A DNA stretch of 64,000 nt, taken from assembly GCA_963709665.1 (NCBI GenBank), contig CAVPWU010000002.1, positions 1,302,001 through 1,366,000 on the forward strand, in the 5' to 3' direction. The DNA is from DASZIT01 sp963709665 (lineage in GTDB: Bacteria; Actinomycetota; Acidimicrobiia; Acidimicrobiales; RAAP-2). The notes below the pieces were generated by a model, which was not told where the DNA came from, searched no databases, and saw nothing but the letters and a program-made list of their open reading frames with translations. Positions within the stretch are counted from its first letter, which is position 1. Each line of letters opens with the position of its first letter. Position numbers and translations under genes: made by a program. Below, in pieces: positions 1 to 7,829 of this stretch.

Positions 1-806
1 GACGGCGCCCCACGATGGGGGTCGTGCTCGGGGCGGTCGGCCAGCTTGGCCCGCAGCTGCAGCACCGCCTTGGTGTGAATCTGGCAGACCCGGCTCTCGG
101 TGACTCCGAGGATCTCCCCGATCTCCGCCAGGGTCAGGCCCTCGTAGTAGTAGAGGGTGAGCACCGTCTTCTCGCGGTCGCCCATCTGGCTGATGGCATA
201 GATCAGCGCCTCTTTGGTCTCCTTCACCTCGAACGTGGCCAGGGGGCCGGCCCCGCTGTCGGCCAGGGTCTCGCCCAGGGTGGAGCGCTCGGAACGGTCG
301 CCGCCCCGGAAGACCTCGTCGAGGGCGGCCACACCGACGAACGACACCTGACGGAGGACGTTCTGGAACTCGCCGTCGGTCATCTCCAGGTCGGCGGCCA
401 CCTCGGCGTCGTGGGGCGTCCGGTGGAGGGTGGACTGCAGCTTGGCGTACGACTGCTCGACGGCCCGGGCCTTGGTGCGGACCGAGCGGGGTACCCAGTC
501 GATGGAGCGCAGCTCGTCGATGATGGCCCCCTTGATCCGGGGGATTGCGTAGGTCTCGAACTTGACGTTCCGGACGGTGTCGAACCGCTCGATGGCGTCG
601 ATCAGCCCGATCATCCCGTAGCTGGCCAGGTCGGACTCGTCGACGTGGCGGGGCAGCCCCACCGAGACGCGACCGGCGACGTACTTGACCACCGGCGCGT
701 ACTGGACGATCAGCTGGTCACGGAGCTCGCGGGCACCCGTCGACTTGTACTCCGCCCACAGCCGTGCCAGGCCGTGGTCGTCAGCGGTGTCGAGTCGTGC
801 GGCCAC
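1..806 (-). CDS. whiG: RNA polymerase sigma factor, WhiG/FliA group (3' end cut by window)
   Basis: Alternative sigma factor that directs RNA polymerase to a special set of promoters. About 268 residues are visible; the C-terminus runs off the left edge. Region 2 is at about residues 30-100, with the DLASYGMIGLIDAIERFD core that contacts the -10. A middle region 3 follows, then region 4 at about 207-255 with a helix-turn-helix (LAEIGEILGVTESRV). The GTG start at 804-806 is preceded by GGGAGG with a short 3-base gap. It begins 8 bases after the xer gene and is probably co-transcribed with it. No flagellar gene is in the window, so a WhiG-like developmental role is as likely as a motility role. 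The family call is firm; the WhiG versus FliA name is inferred. Confidence 0.88.
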   Translation of the reverse strand, partial: MAARLDTADDHGLARLWAEYKSTGARELRDQLIVQYAPVVKYVAGRVSVGLPRHVDESDLASYGMIGLIDAIERFDTVRNVKFETYAIPRIKGAIIDELRSIDWVPRSVRTKARAVEQSYAKLQSTLHRTPHDAEVAADLEMTDGEFQNVLRQVSFVGVAALDEVFRGGDRSERSTLGETLADSGAGPLATFEVKETKEALIYAISQMGDREKTVLTLYYYEGLTLAEIGEILGVTESRVCQIHTKAVLQLRAKLADRPEHDPHRGAP

Positions 807-814
807 GTTCCTCC

Positions 815-1728
815 CTACGCACGCGGATGGGTGCTCCCATAGACCGAGAGCAGCTGGTCCTTACTGACATGAGTGTAGACCTGTGTGGTCTGCAGGCTGG
901 CGTGTCCCAGCAGCTCCTGGACCACCCGGAGGTCCGCCCCCCGTCCAGCAGGTGGGTGGCGAAGGTGTGGCGCAGGGCGTGGGGGTGGGTGGGGACCGGC
1001 GAACGGCGGTCGAGCAGCCGCCGCACGTCCCGGGGTCCCAGGCGGTTCCCCCGGGCGTTCAGGAAGAGAGCGGCACCCGGTGAGGTGGGCCGGGCCATGG
1101 CAGGGCGCCCGTCCCGGATCCACCGGGCCACCGCCGTGGCGCACGTCTGGTGGATCAGCACCCGGCGCTGCTTGTCCCCCTTGCCGGTGACGGTCACCGT
1201 CAGGCGTCCGCCGTCCACGTCGTCGACATCCAGGGCGCACAGCTCGGCCACCCGGAGCCCGGCGGCGTAGAGGAGCTCGAGCACGGCGTCGTCCCGGAGG
1301 TTGACCTCCCGGTCGACGGACCGGCCGGGCGCCCCCCCGATCGGCGGTCCCGGGCCCTCGGCCGGGCCCTCGGCCTCGAGGAGCTGGCCCAGCTCGGCGT
1401 GGCCCAACACCCTCGGCAGACGGGACTCCCGCCCGGGTGCCGACAGCCGGGCCGAGGGGTCGGCGTCGATCACCCCCCGTCGGAGGCACCACCCGAAGTA
1501 GGCGCGCAGGGACGCCGCCTTCCGGGCGATGGACGACTTGGCGTAGCGGCGGGTGGCCAGGTAGGCGAGGTACCGACGGAGCAGCAGCCGGTCCACCCGG
1601 GACGGCGTGTCGACACCGCCCCGTCCGGCCCACTCCACGAACCCGTCGAGATCGGTGCCGTACGCCTTGACCGACGCCGGCGACAGCCCACCCAGCGAGC
1701 GGCGGAAGTCGTCGAGCTCCCAGGACAT
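815..1728 (-). pseudogene. xerC: Tyrosine recombinase XerC/XerD, frameshifted near its C-terminus
   Basis: Site-specific tyrosine recombinase of the Xer type, which resolves chromosome dimers at dif. From the ATG at 1728 the first frame gives a SAM-like N-terminal domain and a catalytic domain with R159 (AAGLRVAEL), the GKGDK lysine region, and H250/R253 (HALRHTF). It then leaves frame at a run of six C on the plus strand (937-942). The missing end, ADLRVVQELLGHASLQTTQ followed by VYTHVSKDQ, carries the last catalytic His and the Tyr nucleophile and sits in the next frame, ending at 815. One extra G on the coding strand would restore a normal protein of about 304 residues. Without it the product lacks the nucleophile. 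A homopolymer sequencing or assembly error is as likely as a real mutation. Confidence 0.8.
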
Positions 1729-1734
1729 CCCGCC

Positions 1735-1740
1735 AGCGTA
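1735..1740 (-). promoter_or_regulatory. -10 hexamer TACGCT of a putative leaderless xer transcript
   Basis: On the minus strand TACGCT lies exactly 6 bases before the ATG at 1728, and no Shine-Dalgarno sequence is present. Transcription would begin at or next to the A of the start codon. No good -35 is visible. Confidence 0.5.
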
Positions 1741-1947
1741 TCCCCGGAGGCCCTGTTGATCCGGGTCATCCTGGTGTCCGACCCCGGTCCCGGGAGGGTT
1801 AACGTCACGAGACCATGAGCCGGAGGCCGCACGACCACGCCACCCGTCCGGATGGGCGTGGGGGGGCGGGGCACCGGGGAGCCGTTCGACACACACCACC
1901 CGTAGCCGGAGCCGACCTCCGCCGGGCCACCATCCCGAGGGGGGACC

Positions 1948-3630
1948 ATGGCTGACCGCATCGACCGACGATCGTTCCTGGCCCGCACCGCCGTCGCCGG
2001 GGCGGGGGTGGTGGCCATCGGCGGAACGGGAGCACTGCTCGAGGCCTGCGGCTCGAGCTCGTCAGGCTCGTCGTCGACCGCCGGGGCCTCCTCCCGGCCC
2101 AACGGAATCTCCACCGCCCCCCCCAAGCGGGGGGGCAAGCTGATCTTCGGCACCGAGGCGGAGGAGAAGGGGTTCGACCCCACCACCGCCACCTACGACG
2201 CCACCGGCATCCTGTACGCCCGCACCGTCTTCGACCCCCTGGCCACCCTGGCCGCCGACGGCTCCGTCGCCCCCTACCTGGCCCAGTCGATCACCCCCAA
2301 CGCCGACTACACGGTGTGGACCATCGTCATGCGACCCAACCTGGTGTTCCACGACAACACCCCCTGCGACGCCGCCGCGGTGGCCTACAACCTGCAGGCG
2401 CAGAAGGCGTCCCTGCTGACCAGTTCGGCGGTCAGCAACATCAGCACCATCACCGCCGCCGACAACCTCACCGTGGTGGTCACCATGCACACCCCCTGGG
2501 TGCCGTTCGACTACTACCTGGCCGGCGGGATCGGTGGCGGCCAGATCGCCTACATCGCCGCCCCCAGCATGCTGAGGAGCAGCGGCGGCACCACCCACCC
2601 GGTGGGCACCGGACCCTTCGTCTTCGAGGTCTGGAACCAGAACGCCAACTTCACCGCCACCCGGAACCCCCACTACTGGCGGAGCGGCTACCCGTACCTC
2701 GACACCATCGAGTACCGGCCGATCCCCGATCCCGAGCAGCTCTACAACAGCCTGCAGAGCGGCAGCGTGGACATCATCCACACCTCGGTCGCCTCGGTGA
2801 TCAAACCGCTGCGGACCGACACCTCCCTGGCCTACATCGACGACTCCACGACCACCATCGGTGAACCGGACATCGACTGCGTGCTCCTGAACCTCTCCAA
2901 GCCGCCGTTCGACAATCCCAAGATCCGCCAGGCGGCCGCCATGGCCTGCAGCTCCGAGGCGTACGTCAAGATCATCACCGAAGGCATCCAGGAGACCAGC
3001 AACGGCCCGTTCACCCCCGGCTCCCCGTTCTACGGCCCCACCGGCTACCCGGCCCCCGACGTCGCCAAGGCCACCCAGCTGGTCAGCGAGGTGGCCGCCG
3101 CCCAGGGCCACCCGGTGAGCCTCGCCCTCACCTCCACGCCGGACTCCTTCACCATCAAGATCGCCGAGTTCATCCAACAGGAGCTCGAGGCGGTCGGCAT
3201 GAAGGTGACCATCGACACCGTGGAGCAGGACCAGACCATCAACTCCGGGCTGCTGGGCAACTTCCAGGCCCAGGTGTGGCGACAGTTCGGGGCGGTCGAC
3301 CCCGACCTCAACTACATCTTCTGGAGCCCGACCCAGATCAACGCCTCGTTCTCGATCAACATGGCCAGGAACGACGATCCCGCCATGGAGACCGCCCTCC
3401 AGAAGGGCCGCCAGTCCCCGGCGGCCGCCGACCGCGCCAGCGCCTACCAGCAGGTGGGCAGCCTGATGGGCGCCGACATCCCCTACATCTGGAACGCCCG
3501 CACCATCTGGGCGGTGGCCGCCGAGCCCACCGTGCAGAACTTCAACAACCCGACCCTTCCCTCCGGCGGCCAGGCCTACGGGATGTTCACCGGGTACATC
3601 TGGCCCACCCAGATCTGGCTCGGCACCTGA
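1948..3630 (+). CDS. ABC transporter solute-binding lipoprotein, peptide/nickel family 5 (SBP_bac_5)
   Basis: Extracytoplasmic receptor that would hand an oligopeptide-like or similar substrate to an ABC importer. The 560-residue protein opens with a twin-arginine signal (DRRSFLAR) and a lipobox ending at Cys34 (LLEAC), then a Ser-rich linker, so it should be exported folded by Tat and lipid-anchored. The body shows typical family-5 blocks such as FDPLATLAADG near the start, GTGPFVFEVW in the middle and a late DPDLNYIFW. The length is normal for the family. The start is set by GAGGGGGGACC just before the ATG. No permease or ATPase gene is next to it; the downstream genes are a two-component system, so its transporter partners must be elsewhere. 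The substrate cannot be read from the sequence. Confidence 0.88.
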   Translation: MADRIDRRSFLARTAVAGAGVVAIGGTGALLEACGSSSSGSSSTAGASSRPNGISTAPPKRGGKLIFGTEAEEKGFDPTTATYDATGILYARTVFDPLATLAADGSVAPYLAQSITPNADYTVWTIVMRPNLVFHDNTPCDAAAVAYNLQAQKASLLTSSAVSNISTITAADNLTVVVTMHTPWVPFDYYLAGGIGGGQIAYIAAPSMLRSSGGTTHPVGTGPFVFEVWNQNANFTATRNPHYWRSGYPYLDTIEYRPIPDPEQLYNSLQSGSVDIIHTSVASVIKPLRTDTSLAYIDDSTTTIGEPDIDCVLLNLSKPPFDNPKIRQAAAMACSSEAYVKIITEGIQETSNGPFTPGSPFYGPTGYPAPDVAKATQLVSEVAAAQGHPVSLALTSTPDSFTIKIAEFIQQELEAVGMKVTIDTVEQDQTINSGLLGNFQAQVWRQFGAVDPDLNYIFWSPTQINASFSINMARNDDPAMETALQKGRQSPAAADRASAYQQVGSLMGADIPYIWNARTIWAVAAEPTVQNFNNPTLPSGGQAYGMFTGYIWPTQIWLGT

Positions 3631-3685
3631 CCGACGGCCGGTCCGGCGCCCGCCGGGAGCGGGACGCCCGTGCCATGATCGACGC

Positions 3686-4363
3686 ATGAGTCGCATCCTG
3701 GTCGTCGAGGACGACGAGCGGATCCGCCAGTCGATGCGCCTGGCCCTCGAGGACGAGGGCTACGCCGTCGATGACGTGGGGAGCGGGGAGGAGGCGGTGT
3801 CCCGCTTCGCCACCGACCCCGCCGAGCTGGTGCTGATCGACCTGATGCTGCCGGGGATCGACGGCTTCGAGACGTGCCGGACCCTGCGGCGCCAGAGCAC
3901 CGTCCCGGTGATCATGGTGACCGCCCGCTCGGACACCCACGACGTGGTGGCCGGCCTGGAGGCCGGGGCCGACGACTACGTGACCAAGCCGTTCGTGGCC
4001 AAGGAGCTGGCCGCCCGGATCCGGGCGCTGCTGCGCCGGAGCCGGCCCGACGACGACGGGCCCTCCGTCCTCAGCTTCGGCGACGTGGAGCTCGAGCCGG
4101 ACGCCGGGGTGGTGCGCCGGGCCGGGGTGGAGGTCCACTGCACCCGGACCGAGTTCCGGCTCCTCTGCGAGCTGGCCTCCAACCCCGGCAAGGTCCTGAG
4201 CCGCGAGCAGCTGCTGGAGCGGGTGTGGGGCTACGACTACTTCGGCGACGGTCGGCTGGTCGACGTGCACGTCCGCCGGCTGCGGACCAAGGTCGAGCCC
4301 GACCCGGCCAATCCCCGCTTCATCCTCACCGTCCGGGGCATGGGCTACAAACTGGCCGCCTGA
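3686..4363 (+). CDS. mtrA: Response regulator, OmpR/PhoB family (MtrA-like)
   Basis: DNA-binding response regulator, the output half of the two-component system encoded with the next gene. The receiver domain (residues 1-115) has the acidic pocket E8-D10, phospho-acceptor D52 in LIDLMLP, T79 and K101 (YVTKPF). A winged-helix effector domain follows (about 130-222) with the conserved VWGYDYFGD and VRRLRTKVE segments. The 225-residue length is typical. The ATG is 6 bases after CATGAT, a weak -10-like hexamer, and no ribosome-binding site is seen, so the transcript may be leaderless. The order regulator-kinase-GerMN lipoprotein is that of actinobacterial mtrA-mtrB-lpqB, which controls cell-wall and division genes. 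The name rests on that order. Confidence 0.85.
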   Translation: MSRILVVEDDERIRQSMRLALEDEGYAVDDVGSGEEAVSRFATDPAELVLIDLMLPGIDGFETCRTLRRQSTVPVIMVTARSDTHDVVAGLEAGADDYVTKPFVAKELAARIRALLRRSRPDDDGPSVLSFGDVELEPDAGVVRRAGVEVHCTRTEFRLLCELASNPGKVLSREQLLERVWGYDYFGDGRLVDVHVRRLRTKVEPDPANPRFILTVRGMGYKLAA

Positions 4364-4366
4364 CCG

Positions 4367-5893
4367 GTGGTGGCGACCGAGGCTCCCGGGCAGACCGCCG
4401 GCGCCCCCCTCCCGGGCGCCACCCGACCCCGCCGGCCCACCCGGCTCTCCTCCGACCTCGGTCTCCGCGCCCGGGTCACCGCCCTCTTCGGGGTGGGGGC
4501 GTTCGCCCTCTCCGCCATGATGGCGGGGATCACCTACTTCGCCGCCCGGCAGAGCTTCCTCAACGAGCGCCAGACCGCCGTCCAGCACCAGGCGTTCGTC
4601 AACGCCTCGCTGGTGCAGAACTCCCTCCGCTCCCCCGGCGTGGAGGTGAACCAGCTGCTGGAGTCGGTGGACACCCTTCCCGGCTCGCGCTCGGTCCTCC
4701 TGTACCAGGGTCAGTGGTACGCCACGTCGGTGTCGGTCGGCCAGAGCACCATTCCGGCCGTCGAGCGGCACCTGGTGCTGGCGGGCACGCCGGCCTCCCA
4801 GCTGTTCTCCGCCGGCGGCTCCCCCCAGGTGGTGGTGGGGGTGCCGCTGCCCGCCGTCCACGCCTCCTACTTCGAGGTGTTCTCCCTCGACGAGCTGGCC
4901 GGCACCCTCCGGACCCTGGCCTACGCCCTGGCGGCGGCCGCCCTGGTCACCACGGCCGCCGGCATCGGGGTGGGCCGGTGGGCGTCGGGTCGGGCCCTGC
5001 GGCCGCTGGGCGGCATCACCGAGGCGGCGGTCTCCATCGCCGGCGGCCAGCTCGACACCCGGGTGGAGGCGGGGGACGACGCCGACCTCCAGGAGCTGGC
5101 CTCGGCCTTCAACCGGATGGCCGCCAACCTCCAGGCCCGGATCGAGCGCGAGGCCCGCTTCACCTCCGACGTCAGCCACGAGCTGCGCTCCCCGCTCACC
5201 ACCCTGACCACGTCGGTCGGCGTCCTCGAGGCCCACCGGGGCGAGCTCGACCCCCGGGCCCAGCGGGCGCTCACCCTCCTCGACGCCGACCTCCACCGGT
5301 TCAAGCGCATGGTCGACGACCTGCTGGAGATCTCCCGGTTCGACGCCGGCTCCGCCGAGCTCTCCCTCGACCTGGTCGACCCGGTGGAGCTGGTCCGCCA
5401 CTCGGTGCTGGCCACCGCCCCGGCCGGCCCGGACGGTCGCCGGGTGCCCCCCGCCTTCCCGGTGGAGGTGGCTCCCGGGGTGGCCGGCCTCCGCCTCGAG
5501 GTGGACAAGCGCCGGTTCGAGCGGGTGATGGCCAACCTGGTGGCCAACGCCGCCGCCTACGCCGGCGGGGTGACCCAGGTGGTCATCGACCGCCTGCCCC
5601 CCGGCGACGGCAGCGACGGCGGCACCGCCACCGCGGTCCGGGTCCTGGTGGACGACGACGGGCCCGGGGTCCCGCCGGCCGACCGGACCCAGGTCTTCGA
5701 GCGCTTCTACCGGGGCGACCGCTCGGGCCAGCGGGCCACCAGCGACGGGACCGGTCTGGGGCTGTCCCTGGTGGCCGAGCACGTCCGCCTGCACGGGGGA
5801 GCCGTGTGGATCGAGGACGCCCCGTCCGGGGGCGCCCGCTTCGTGGTGGAACTGCCCCTGACCTCCCCCGTCGCCGACGGGAGCGGGCGGTGA
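4367..5893 (+). CDS. mtrB: Sensor histidine kinase (MtrB-like)
   Basis: Membrane sensor kinase partnering the preceding response regulator. Two membrane segments (about 37-60 and 183-205) bracket an extracytoplasmic sensor of roughly 120 residues. Next come a HAMP linker (about 205-258), the dimerisation/phosphoacceptor box with H271 (FTSDVSHELRSPL), and an HATPase domain with the N box (ANLVANAAAY), the G1 box (DDDGPGVP), ERFYRGDR and the G2 box (GTGLGLSLV). All catalytic boxes are intact and the 508-residue length is normal. It starts at a GTG three bases after the regulator's stop, with a second GTG directly following. Its own stop overlaps the next gene by four bases (GTGA), so the three genes form one operon. 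Confidence 0.87.
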   Translation: MVATEAPGQTAGAPLPGATRPRRPTRLSSDLGLRARVTALFGVGAFALSAMMAGITYFAARQSFLNERQTAVQHQAFVNASLVQNSLRSPGVEVNQLLESVDTLPGSRSVLLYQGQWYATSVSVGQSTIPAVERHLVLAGTPASQLFSAGGSPQVVVGVPLPAVHASYFEVFSLDELAGTLRTLAYALAAAALVTTAAGIGVGRWASGRALRPLGGITEAAVSIAGGQLDTRVEAGDDADLQELASAFNRMAANLQARIEREARFTSDVSHELRSPLTTLTTSVGVLEAHRGELDPRAQRALTLLDADLHRFKRMVDDLLEISRFDAGSAELSLDLVDPVELVRHSVLATAPAGPDGRRVPPAFPVEVAPGVAGLRLEVDKRRFERVMANLVANAAAYAGGVTQVVIDRLPPGDGSDGGTATAVRVLVDDDGPGVPPADRTQVFERFYRGDRSGQRATSDGTGLGLSLVAEHVRLHGGAVWIEDAPSGGARFVVELPLTSPVADGSGR

Positions 5894-6498
5894 GCCGGGC
5901 CGCCGGCCGGCTCCGGCTGGCGATGGCCGTGGTGGCGGCCGCCGCGGTGCTGGGCGGCTGCGGCATCCCCATCGCCTCCTCCCCGAGCAAGATCCCGAGG
6001 TCGCAGGTGCCGTTCCATCTCCTCGACCCCGGGAGCTCCCCCTCCAGCACCGCCCCGACGGTCCAGGTGGGGGCCCGGGAGCAGATCTACCTGGTGGACA
6101 CCTCTCAGCACGTCAGCGCCGTGGTGCGGGACGTGACGCCGCCGGCCACCCTCACCGACGTCCTCGGGGCGCTGCTCGACGGTCCCACCACCGCCGAGGC
6201 CTCGGCCGGCCTGCAGAGCTTTCTGACCGGGAAGCCGGCCGACGTGGTGGCCACGGTGGCCGCCGGCGTGGCCACCGTCAACTTCTCCACCAACCCGTTC
6301 CAGATCGTGGGCCCCGACCAGACCCTGGCCGTCGCCCAGGTCGTCTACACGGCGGCGGCCCAGCCCGGCGTGGTCGGGGTGCTCTTCGAGATCGACGGCA
6401 AGCCCATCGAGGTCCCGACCGCCGCCGGGGTGCAGGTGCCCGGCCCGGTCACCATCGCCACCTACGCCGCCCAGGCGCCAGTGGCCCCCACCCCCTAA
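5890..6498 (+). CDS. GerMN-domain lipoprotein (short LpqB-like)
   Basis: Secreted lipoprotein of 202 residues with a signal peptide and a lipobox ending at Cys24 (VLGGC). A GerMN domain follows (about 60-175), with IYLVDTSQHV at its start, a LLDGPTTAEA turn, and the late VVYTAAAQPGV and VLFEIDGKP strands. The GTG start overlaps the kinase stop (GTGA). In mycobacteria the third gene of this operon, lpqB, encodes a much longer lipoprotein in which a GerMN module is followed by a propeller-like domain; only the GerMN part is present here. By analogy it probably tunes the MtrB-type sensor at the cell surface. That role is inferred. Confidence 0.82.
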   Translation: MSRAAGRLRLAMAVVAAAAVLGGCGIPIASSPSKIPRSQVPFHLLDPGSSPSSTAPTVQVGAREQIYLVDTSQHVSAVVRDVTPPATLTDVLGALLDGPTTAEASAGLQSFLTGKPADVVATVAAGVATVNFSTNPFQIVGPDQTLAVAQVVYTAAAQPGVVGVLFEIDGKPIEVPTAAGVQVPGPVTIATYAAQAPVAPTP

Positions 6499-6509
6499 GG
6501 GCGGTCCGC

Positions 6510-6911
6510 TCAGGCGGTGGCGGCCGGCTCCCAGGGGATCCGGCGGGCGTCGGTCCACAGGTGCTCCAGGTCGTAGAACTCCCGGGCCTCGTCCATGAAC
6601 ACGTGGACCAGGAACTCCCCGTAGTCGAGGAGGACCCAGCGGGCGTCGTCCAGACCTTCGACCCGGAGCGGCGCCCCGCCGCCGGACTCCTTCACCTGCC
6701 GCTCCACCTCGTCGACGATGGTCCGGACCTGTCGCACGTTGCGCCCACTGGTGATCACGAAGGCGTCGGTGATGGCCAGGAGGTCACCCATGGCCAGGAT
6801 CACGGTGTCCTGGCCCGATTTGGCGTCGGCGGCGCGTGCCGCCACCACCACCGGGTCGGGCCCGGTGGGTTCGTGACGGACTGCGACCGGGGCGGCAGCT
6901 GCTTGGGTCAA
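6510..6911 (-). CDS. rsfS: Ribosome silencing factor RsfS
   Basis: RsfS (Iojap/DUF143 family) binds ribosomal protein uL14 and blocks joining of the 30S and 50S subunits when nutrients are short. The 133-residue protein shows the family blocks VVVAARAADAKSGQD, DLLAITDAFVITSG, the RNVRQVRTIVDEVE helix and WVLLDYGEFLVHVF followed by REFYDLEHLW. An N-terminal tail of about 20 residues is low-complexity. It overlaps the preceding small membrane-protein gene by four bases (ATGA), in the order nadD-membrane protein-rsfS. It ends 11 bases from the convergent GerMN lipoprotein gene. The family call is secure. Confidence 0.93.
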   Translation of the reverse strand: MTQAAAAPVAVRHEPTGPDPVVVAARAADAKSGQDTVILAMGDLLAITDAFVITSGRNVRQVRTIVDEVERQVKESGGGAPLRVEGLDDARWVLLDYGEFLVHVFMDEAREFYDLEHLWTDARRIPWEPAATA

Positions 6912-7231
6912 CGGTGGCCTCCTTCTGACGCCGTGGCGCCGGTGTGGACGGGTGGGTGGGACTCGGATGCGGGGCCGGCGGCCACGCCGGCGACGGCGGC
7001 GGCGCCGGGTGGGACGTCACGGACCGGGCGGTCGCGTGCCATCCCCACGATGAGGATCGTCATGAGCAGGCAGGCGATGACCACGCCGACCACCACGCCG
7101 GCCAGGCGCCGTCGTGCCCGCCGAGCCTCCCGGGCCTCGCGTCGCCCGGACTGGGACGCTCCGACGTCCGCCGGCGAGGCGGCCACCGCTGGGGTGGTTC
7201 CGTCCGGGGCCAGCGTCGTCAGTACGCTCAT
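6908..7231 (-). CDS. Small single-pass membrane protein of unknown function
   Basis: A 107-residue protein that I do not recognise. The N-terminal 30 residues are Ala/Thr-rich. A cluster of Arg (REAREARRARRR) precedes one membrane helix (LAGVVVGVVIACLLMTILIVG), and a Pro/Ala/Gly-rich tail of about 45 residues follows. The Arg cluster predicts an N-in topology with the tail outside. The gene lies between nadD (no gap) and rsfS (four-base overlap), so it belongs to that operon. A TACGCT hexamer lies 9 bases before the ATG, inside the end of nadD, and could give an extra start of transcription with a 2-3 base leader. Coding is supported by the tight overlaps. Confidence 0.68.
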   Translation of the reverse strand: MSVLTTLAPDGTTPAVAASPADVGASQSGRREAREARRARRRLAGVVVGVVIACLLMTILIVGMARDRPVRDVPPGAAAVAGVAAGPASESHPPVHTGATASEGGHR

Positions 7232-7828
7232 CTACCCCGTAGCGTACAGACCGCGGCGCCGGATGCAGCGCATCACCGACTCGGGCACCAGGTCGCCCAC
7301 CGGAAGCCCGGCGGTCAGCCGGGACCGGAGCTCGGTGCTCGAGACGTCGAACGGCTCCACCGGGACCTCCACCACCTCCCAGCCCGGCGGCGGGGCCACC
7401 GTCGGGGCGCCGGGGCGGCCGACCACCGCCAGGGTCACCTCGCCGGCCAGCCGGGACGGGTCGTGCCAGGTCGGGAGATCGGCCACCACATCGGTCCCCA
7501 CCACCAGGTAGAGGTGGCTGGCGGGGTCCCGGCGGCGGAGCTCGTCCACCGTGTCGACGGTGTAGGACGGTCCGCCGCGGTCGAGCTCCAACCGGCTGGG
7601 CTCCAGGCCCGGATGGTCCACGGTGGCCGCCTCCACCATGGCGAACCGGTCCTCGGCCGGGGTGACCGACCGGATCCCCTCCTTCTGCCAGGGCTCGTTC
7701 GCCACCACCAGCAGCATCCGGTCGAGGCCCAGCGCCCCCCGGACCGCCTCGGCCGCCCGGAGGTGGCCGGTGTGGACCGGGTCGAAGGTCCCGCCGAAGA
7801 TGCCGATCCGGTCGGGCCGGTCGCTCAC
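7232..7828 (-). CDS. nadD: Nicotinate-nucleotide adenylyltransferase
   Basis: NadD transfers AMP from ATP to nicotinate mononucleotide, giving deamido-NAD in NAD biosynthesis. The Rossmann-like nucleotidyltransferase fold is clear: GIFGGTFDPVHTGH (about residues 9-22) carries the HxGH motif (H19, H22). The C-terminal DVSSTELRSRL segment is the ISSTxxR motif that binds the triphosphate. The length of 198 residues is normal. It begins with a GTG next to the stop of the upstream LLM oxidoreductase gene and is followed without a gap by the small membrane-protein gene. Linkage with rsfS, and more distantly with proA/proB/obg, is a common actinobacterial arrangement. Confidence 0.95.
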   Translation of the reverse strand: MSDRPDRIGIFGGTFDPVHTGHLRAAEAVRGALGLDRMLLVVANEPWQKEGIRSVTPAEDRFAMVEAATVDHPGLEPSRLELDRGGPSYTVDTVDELRRRDPASHLYLVVGTDVVADLPTWHDPSRLAGEVTLAVVGRPGAPTVAPPPGWEVVEVPVEPFDVSSTELRSRLTAGLPVGDLVPESVMRCIRRRGLYATG

Positions 7829-7829
7829 C

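Noticed and set aside
937..942. Programmed +1 frameshifting in the Xer gene
   Set aside because: A homopolymer alone, with no flanking stimulatory structure or known precedent for Xer, is better explained by mutation or sequencing error.
3587..5794. Long minus-strand frame opposite mtrA and mtrB
   Set aside because: Low-complexity antisense reading of clear two-component genes; no motifs.
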